The notes below the pieces were generated by a model. It saw only the letters and a program-made list of their open reading frames with translations. It was not told the origin of the DNA and made no database searches. Positions 57,576 through 64,000 of a stretch of DNA of 64,000 nt are shown here, in pieces. Numbering within the stretch: the stretch's first letter is position 1; the number at the start of each line of letters is the position of its first letter. Origin of the DNA: Sialis fuliginosa (Eukaryota; Arthropoda; Insecta; Megaloptera; Sialidae); NCBI GenBank assembly GCA_961205875.1, contig OY540816.1, positions 15,448,701 through 15,512,700 of the forward strand, written 5' to 3'. Position numbers and translations under genes: made by a program.

Positions 57576-59200
57576 GACTGATAATTATGTATGGTCAGTT
57601 CTATATACATTCACTGTCTGTGGAATTCACTTGTTTCAGATAACCAGCATATTCCATATAATATAGAGTACGTAATAACCAATCAAAACACAATAGGCAT
57701 GTTATGTTGATACTAGGGTCACGTGTAAGTCACGTGATTGAGAGGTACACTAGTTTTCAATTAACAACACTTGTGTGGGGTGGAGGGGTAATGCCGATCC
57801 ATGTGAACCACAGATTAGATGAATTGAATAATCAGCATTGAAATGTATGGGAGTATTGAGTAAGCTGTTAATAAATACATATGTATATACATACTCGTAC
57901 ATGTATAATGTATATACGGAAAATATTAAGAATACAATGTTACAAGAAAATTTTTTTGTTCTCAAAAAAAGATTTGACATATCTTGTGTGTATTAAAATT
58001 TTTTGTGTGTGTTCTGTACCGATATCGGAGAAAAGAACACTATGTCTGTCTGTATGAGAAATATAGTGAATTTAAAGGGTTGTATAACGGAACAGAAAAA
58101 GGATATTTAAATACATGAAAATTTAAATTAAAGATCATTCCAATGGCTTTGAAATAGTGTATAAAAGTTAAAAATGGCCTATGTATGTACAGTCGCCTGT
58201 AGAACTCGTCTGGCACCCTAAAGGCTAGAATCGCTTACAACAGATTCCAAATTTAAAGACAAACATCATCGGTTATCTTTTTCTATCAAGTTTAATATAT
58301 TTAAAAACTAAAATTCGGAATATCAAATATTAATTGCCACAAAATTTACGTATACAATTTTCAATAGATTACATAATAATTTAATTGCACAAATATATAT
58401 GAGTACCTATTATAAACGAAGAGTAGTTCTTTATCTAGCAAATGAATTTCAAAATATCTGTCTTTGTTTGATACATGGAGAAATGATTTAAATATTATAA
58501 TAATCAAATGGGAGGAGCCTACTATGTTTGTGATAAACGAAAATGAATACAAACTGCAAGACCATTAATGCAGGTGACTGTACATAAAAAGAAAAATTTA
58601 TTCGACGATGCTACAAGCAATTTTTAAATAAATATATTGGTTTAAATTGCGGAAAAAGAGCTTATTCAATAAAATAAACTCGTGAAAATATGGGAATACC
58701 TGCAATTACAAACTCATATTCATTATTTGTTTTCATGAATTGTAAGTATTTTTAAATCTAATTACTTTATGATGACAGTTCGATTATTAACCCTTAACTG
58801 GTATCATAAATTTTACAAACATATATACGTTAGATTTAAAAAAAAAAACATCAGCTCACTTTTATACCAGGTACTTTATAAATTAAAATCTTGACAATTT
58901 GTGTGCTAAAAAAATTCCCACACAGGTGTAAAATAATCACTTTCTTTATTAAAAGTGTATTTCCTGTAGATACTATATACTTACTCGCATATCACAAAAA
59001 TCATTGCATCGACAAAACACGATGATGGTAATAATTGTCCCAGTAACAACAGGATTTACCACTGCACAAGTTGTATCAATAATTCAGAACCAACCCGATG
59101 GCGCTTCATCATTGTTTGTAGAGCTTTGTCAGAACAAAAACAACAGGGAAACTATCAGGGCTGGATTTAAATATATATACAATTTAGCTTTTTAAATTAT
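57576..59200. other. intergenic, no gene recognised
   Basis: Holds two CACGTG boxes near 57720-57736. Frames at 57750-57980, 58361-58552 and 59004-59195 have no domain or compositional support. Confidence 0.45.
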
Positions 59201-59290
59201 ACAGGGTGTCCCGTAAACATGCCGACAAACTTTCAGGAGTTATCAAGGACATTAAAACAATCGCTTTTTGTTAATAAACCCATGTCCACA
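59201..59290 (+). repeat. left end of a TACAGGGTGTC element
   Basis: TACAGGGTGTCCCGTAAACA and the following AACTTTCAGGAGTTATC and TTTTTGTTAATAAACC match the left end of the element at 32168-32739. No matching right end is visible nearby. Confidence 0.6.
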
Positions 59291-59509
59291 AACGAGCCGT
59301 TTAAACAGTAGAGCTAAAGAAAGGACCTCGCACAAATGCAATGAATTTTACTTTTTGGTTGAAGTTTTTTGTGGAAATGTATATTTTTAAAATTTAATTT
59401 TACTTATTATTCTTACAGAAGAAAAAACTTTGTAGGATGTAATCCCAATGACAGTGATATCAAAAAATCATTTTATCATCACAGTATAGTCTTACTTATA
59501 CCTTAGAAC

Positions 59510-59634
59510 ATGGCTTCTGGATGTAAGGCGCGTCAATTTGGTTGCACTCTAAAGATGTCGACTGCAATGTGTGACGAAACGTTGGACGGTAACACGGCCA
59601 AATTGACGTGACTTACACCCACAAGCCAAGATCA
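59510..59634 (+). repeat. short dispersed repeat with inverted ends, copy 3
   Basis: Contains GATGTCGACTGCAATGTG, GACGAAACGTTGG and CCAAATTGACGTGACTTACA, matching 1880-1992. The CGAAACG core is better preserved here than in copy 1. Confidence 0.6.
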
Positions 59635-60417
59635 ATATCCAGATCACCGCGAAAGCCTCAAAAGGGAGGGGCTAATAGGGTTCCCTAAAAAAATCCTTAG
59701 TTTTCTCAACGAAAGGGGGTCCACCAGAAATCCTGGAATTAGGGTCGATGATGGGGGTTGAAGGTAAATATACTCTTAAAGAGGTTCTACTATACTCAAT
59801 TAATACTTAAAGTAGAAGTAAGTTGTTTTAAAACATTTATTAATCCAGCTCTGAGCTACAATTGTATTCAAAAATAAAACGGGAAGGGGGTTCATGTGAA
59901 CGTTCATGCATCCCCCCTCCTCCTGCACATGATCCGTTTTGTGCCGGTCTCTATCGGCAATATGTGTATGATTGAATTTTTAAGTGGCTCTTTTGTACTG
60001 ACGTCTCGAGGGACTTTGTTAAATATTGTGTGTGTTTGGATGTGAATTTATTTCACGACTAATTGTTTGCTGTTTCCTGTTTGTCTGTCTGCAAGCGTTT
60101 ATTTGTTTGCTAGATAATTATAGGAGTTCACAAATTATATCATATTAACACAAAAGTACAATGTATAATTGCTATAGCGGTTGGAAGAATAAAAAAGTCT
60201 TGTTTTTTGGCGACATTACGCATACGACTCCTGAAATTAAACATCAGCTATTTCCCGATAAATTAATAGATTTTGTAATTTGTTTTGAACAATAATGAAA
60301 GTTAAGCGGGAAAAATGTATTTACGGCAACATATACATAAGTACTTCATTTAAAAGGGCATAAAATACCCTACAATTTGAGATAAACTAAATTTCTCTAC
60401 GATGGTTTGCTTATATT
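59635..60417. other. intergenic, nothing recognised
   Basis: No gene. A C-rich run lies at 59905-59935. Confidence 0.45.
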
Positions 60418-61155
60418 GGTCTTATTTTTTTGTATTTAAGTCGATATTTGTATGACGAGTTGAAATTCACTGTAAGAAATTTCACTAAAATTGTTTGAAT
60501 TTTTGATTTCGTTAAAAGTATGTTTATTGTATAGAAAATGACGTTAAAAGTTGAAAATTTTAAACCGCAGGTCTGTATCTCAAACCGTTCTCGAGATATA
60601 GCCTCTCAAAGTTTCAGTTTTTTCAAATTTTTGGAGAAAAAAGGCCATAACTTTTGAATGTGTGGTTGGAATTGATTTTAGTTGACGGATTTGAAATCAG
60701 CGTGTCAAAATCTATATAATGACATGTATGATACCTTAAAACTCGAAAAAAAAATTTCGCGAAAAATCGAAAAAATTCAAAGGGGTATACCTTAAAAAAA
60801 TGTCGATTTTTGACCAAGATTTTTTTGTCGGATTTTAAAGTATTATACATGTCATTATATAGATTTTGACACGCTGTTTTCAAATCCGTCAACTAAAATC
60901 AATTCCGACCACGCGTTCAAAAGTTATGGCCTTTTTTCTCCAAAAATTTGAAAAAACTAAAACTTTGAGAGGCTATATCTCGAGAACGGTTTGAGATACA
61001 GACCTGCGGTTAGAAACAAACAACTTTTCATGTCATTTTCTATACAACAAACATACTTTTAACGAAATCAAAAATTCTAAATTTTTTAGTGAAACTTCCT
61101 GCAGTGAACTTCAACTCGTCATACAAATATCGACTAAAATACAAGAAAATAAGAT
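60418..61155. mobile_element. 0.7-kb palindromic element, copy 2
   Basis: Same arms and centre as 21750-22461, including TATGACGAGTTGAA at the left and TTCAACTCGTCATA at the right. The two copies differ by scattered substitutions and a few indels. Confidence 0.75.
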
Positions 61156-61768
61156 GTAGAATCATTTAGTTACTATATAAATATATAAGAATTTATTTAA
61201 AGAAGTAAAAGCTTGAACTAAAGCTATTTCATAACTAGTTTTTTTTTGTTAATAATTTTGTTTACGGCACTGTATTTAACATATATGTAATTATAAAGGA
61301 AAATCATTCAAAGATTTTTTTTACTGAAGTATCCAAAATAAACAGGGTTAATATCCTTTCTCTCCACAAAGTAACCAAAATATATTCAATTTTTACTTTT
61401 TGTTATTCGAAACGAATTAGTTCTTGACAAATAAATGTAAAATACTGTATTCACAGTGAATTTCTGTGCATGTTCAACTGTAATTAGAATAAACACTTAC
61501 CTGTCGAGACTTACACGCAACGTGTGCAGTACACCCACGAAAATTGCAGACCAGTTACCAAAATAATAGCGTATCTAAATTAGATCAAACGGTAAGCAGC
61601 GTTTGTTAACATAAAACTCGACCGCGGATTGTAATTTACTATATTCTTGTTTTATTTATTTTATAATTTGAAGGCCGTTAATGCAAAACTAAAATAATCA
61701 ATAGCGTTGCAGTGATGTGAGAAATATGGTTTATTTTTTTACTTTCTTAAACGACATTATCAAATACA

Positions 61769-61797
61769 TCCTTAATATATATAAAGCTCAACGTCTC

Positions 61798-61860
<63 letters not shown>

Positions 61861-62691
61861 GTCCGTTAGTTACCTTATCACTCGAGAACCACTTATCCGA
61901 TTGACGTGTTTTTTTTTTAATTCATAGGTACGTTCTCTGGCCAGGTTATAGGCTATATTTTTTTAGGTTAGATAACATAACAACTAAGCAGTGACAATAA
62001 TAGTAAATCAAGTCGGAAAAATTTTTGCCGTCGGCGCGCTGTTTTGTAATACGCTGCCTAAACCGTTCAATATAGAACAAAATAATGTAATAAAGAATTG
62101 TGTAGAATCAAAAGTTCTTCAATTAAGTCCGCGACACCATATGTCTAACTTTTATATTTTAGCCACAATGACTGCTTTTATGTTACAAAAAAAACATAAA
62201 ATATTTGGGTTCTGTTTACATGGACTTATGACCTGCAAAACATTAATCCATATCGAAATAAATGATTTCATCGTCATAAGCACTTAATGTAGATATAGTT
62301 TGCCCTTTACAGCATCCAATTTGGTCGTATAGTTTAGAAAATATCTTAAAATATATTTATAAAGGTAACATCTTAAATGTATGGTGTCGTGCCGCATCGA
62401 AGCGAGTACATCAGACTGGATTCGCGTACGCTCGGTAGATATTCGGAGTCCCTCGGCTGATCGTTTGTGTTTATTTTGTTTTCAATAATTAACATTTAAA
62501 TTTAAACAGAACACAAATTATTTGTACTTTTTTCTTCTGATTCGTTTTTGTTAGGTAATTTAGGTATTGATAAATTATTATTACAATAATAACTAATCGT
62601 GTTTGTACTTAATTAATTAAACTATATTTTTCAAAAATCCTAAACAATAATTCCGTAGTCTACGCGAGCGAAGCCGCGTGGGCCCAGCTAG
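61769..62691 (+). mobile_element. Helitron-like element with (TGTC)n tract
   Basis: Begins near TCCTTAATATATATAAAGCT, then a TGTC microsatellite (about 61798-61856), CCGTTAG, CTCGAGAACCACTTATCCG and AAGTCGGAAAAA as in the 3557-3899 element. It ends GAAGCCGCGTGGGCCCAGCTAG followed by T, a Helitron-type 3-prime end. The 98-residue frame at 61991-62287 has no Rep or helicase motif. Confidence 0.55.
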
Positions 62692-63577
62692 TATAGTATA
62701 AATATTGTAAAATCGATTTTTTTTTAATTCAGGATTTTTATAGGAATATTCATTTTGTACTTTCCTGTATCCATTCTGACTATTTTCGCTCTGATCTCTG
62801 TTTGTCTGTATGTAGACGCTGTAACTCAAAACCGAAAAAAGGGTGAAATTTTATATCTAGATTTAATTTTCGTCTAGGAATAAAACTTTACTTTTTATTT
62901 TTTTGAAAATGTCTTATAGCCAGACAAGGATATTTACTCTTGTGAATTGTGGAATTTAAAAAATATTTTTTGAAACGGGCAAACTACAAAGAATAAATTG
63001 TAGAGATAGCATTTTTTGTAGTTTACGAGATAGGACTCTAAATATAGTCTACAAAGTGTGAAATCCTAGTAAATAATATAAAGTAAAACAATATATTTTT
63101 AAAATAGTTTCGTCTTAACATTTGCTTAAAAATATTTTTGAACGCAAAAGAAAGATTAAAACTTTAGATAATTAAAATGACCTTACGATTTTTCTACGCC
63201 TTTTAAAATTAAATTGTTATAATAAAAACAAAATTTATTTTGGGCAAATTGCATAATTAAGTTTTCGGTTACAGGATATCGGGATTAATATATTTTTTTC
63301 TGTGATTCACCCCTGAGAACCTCCACATCCGCATTTGATTAGATATCTTCAGCCAACCCCCTCTTCCTGTCAATATGGCTCACGGTTTATAATTTCTTGT
63401 TGCACTTGTCTGCATGGTTCGATTATTATTAAAGGTTATCTGATAAATTCGCTGGTGTTTAATAACTTAATCGAGTTTGCTTTGTATTGGTGAAATATTT
63501 AGACTAGGTAAACACGTCCTGTAAACTAGACTTTATTTTGTTGTATTTGACGTAGGTATATTTTTCTTATAGTTTTT
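62692..63577. other. intergenic, nothing recognised
   Basis: AT-rich sequence with no supported gene. A GC-richer patch at 63310-63385 has no identity I can give. Confidence 0.45.
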
Positions 63578-63769
63578 GAAGTTATACTTCTTTAGGCGCA
63601 TTCAGGGTGAAATTTTAGTAATGCAAGGGCAACGATGCGCGCGCACCATGTAAGGAAAACAAGAGATTAAGTGTAGATAATATTGATTTTTGTTATGATA
63701 GTCAGTAAAACAGGTTTTTAGTTTTTCATTTGCACGCTAGATGTCACTACGTCAAAGAAGTATAACTTC
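63578..63769. mobile_element. short element with GAAGTTATACTTCTTT ends
   Basis: GAAGTTATACTTCTTT at the left is mirrored by AAAGAAGTATAACTTC at the right; GCGCGCGCACCATG and GATGTCACTACGTC lie inside. About 190 bp, non-coding. I associate this motif with repeats in lepidopteran genomes, from memory. Confidence 0.6.
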
Positions 63770-64000
63770 TAATGTGCGTACATAAGTAAATAAGTACACA
63801 CACCCAATTTATTTAATAATAATACAATTATTAACATTTTGGTGCATTGGGCCTATAGAAAATTCTTGTTTCATATATATTGAAAATAATATTTTTTTAT
63901 ATAGTTTCTCTTTAAAACAATATTGTCGGACGAAAACAATAAATTATCCGTTTCAAAAATATTTTCTCTTGTTTTAAGTAAACTTTTTTATGCATTTAGT

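Noticed and set aside
61991..62287. A 98-residue frame inside the Helitron-like element
   Set aside because: It has no Rep or helicase motif and is not preserved in the related elements at 3557 and 30300.

Overview
The window is AT-rich animal nuclear DNA, almost certainly from an insect. Genes have GT-AG introns, polyadenylation signals and many short inverted-repeat transposons. The Helitron-like tails ending in GCCGCGGGCACGGCTAG and the GAAGTTATACTTCTTT element near the right end resemble repeats I associate with Lepidoptera. That order is an inference, not a proof. All genes I can support lie on the + strand.

Left part (1-15.3 kb): one intronless gene, an atonal-type proneural bHLH factor (6211-6939), with a well-placed TATA/Inr core promoter. 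It sits in long AT-rich, repeat-littered DNA. Nothing else there looks coding. A 653-bp near-perfect palindrome (8179-8831) with an 8-bp target duplication is a recent hAT-like insertion.

Centre (15.37-52.16 kb): a tandem cluster of four paralogous multi-exon genes, called A to D here. Exons 1-11 correspond one to one in all four. They encode a signal peptide, a VIT domain and a von Willebrand A domain with an intact MIDAS, which is the architecture of inter-alpha-trypsin-inhibitor heavy chains (ITIH). In B, C and D the protein ends in a six-cysteine module whose spacing and final CCP match an arthropod CLIP domain. CLIP is normally found N-terminal to serine proteases. Between vWA and CLIP lies a linker that varies greatly: no repeat exons in A and B, five repeat microexons plus one related exon in C, and 22 in-phase microexons in D (about 529 residues, rich in S, Y, G, Q and P). 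My splice models give about 698, 848, 900 and 1347 residues for A, B, C and D. Gene A has lost the CLIP exons and ends in a short hydrophobic tail. The proteins are predicted to be secreted. The VIT-vWA part suggests an extracellular-matrix or haemolymph binding scaffold, and CLIP suggests a link to protease or melanization cascades. Both functions are inferred from domains only.

The cluster shows its history. C and D share introns 1-3 and an old MITE in intron 1. A 57-nt intron is almost identical in all four genes while most other introns have diverged. A dead exon-10 relic lies after B, C contains two broken microexons, and D contains duplicated microexon blocks and one fused unit.

Right part (52.2-64 kb): no gene recognised. 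It holds several MITEs, a second copy of a 0.7-kb palindrome, a Helitron-like element with a (TGTC)n tract, and a cluster of CACGTG boxes just downstream of gene D that could be regulatory.
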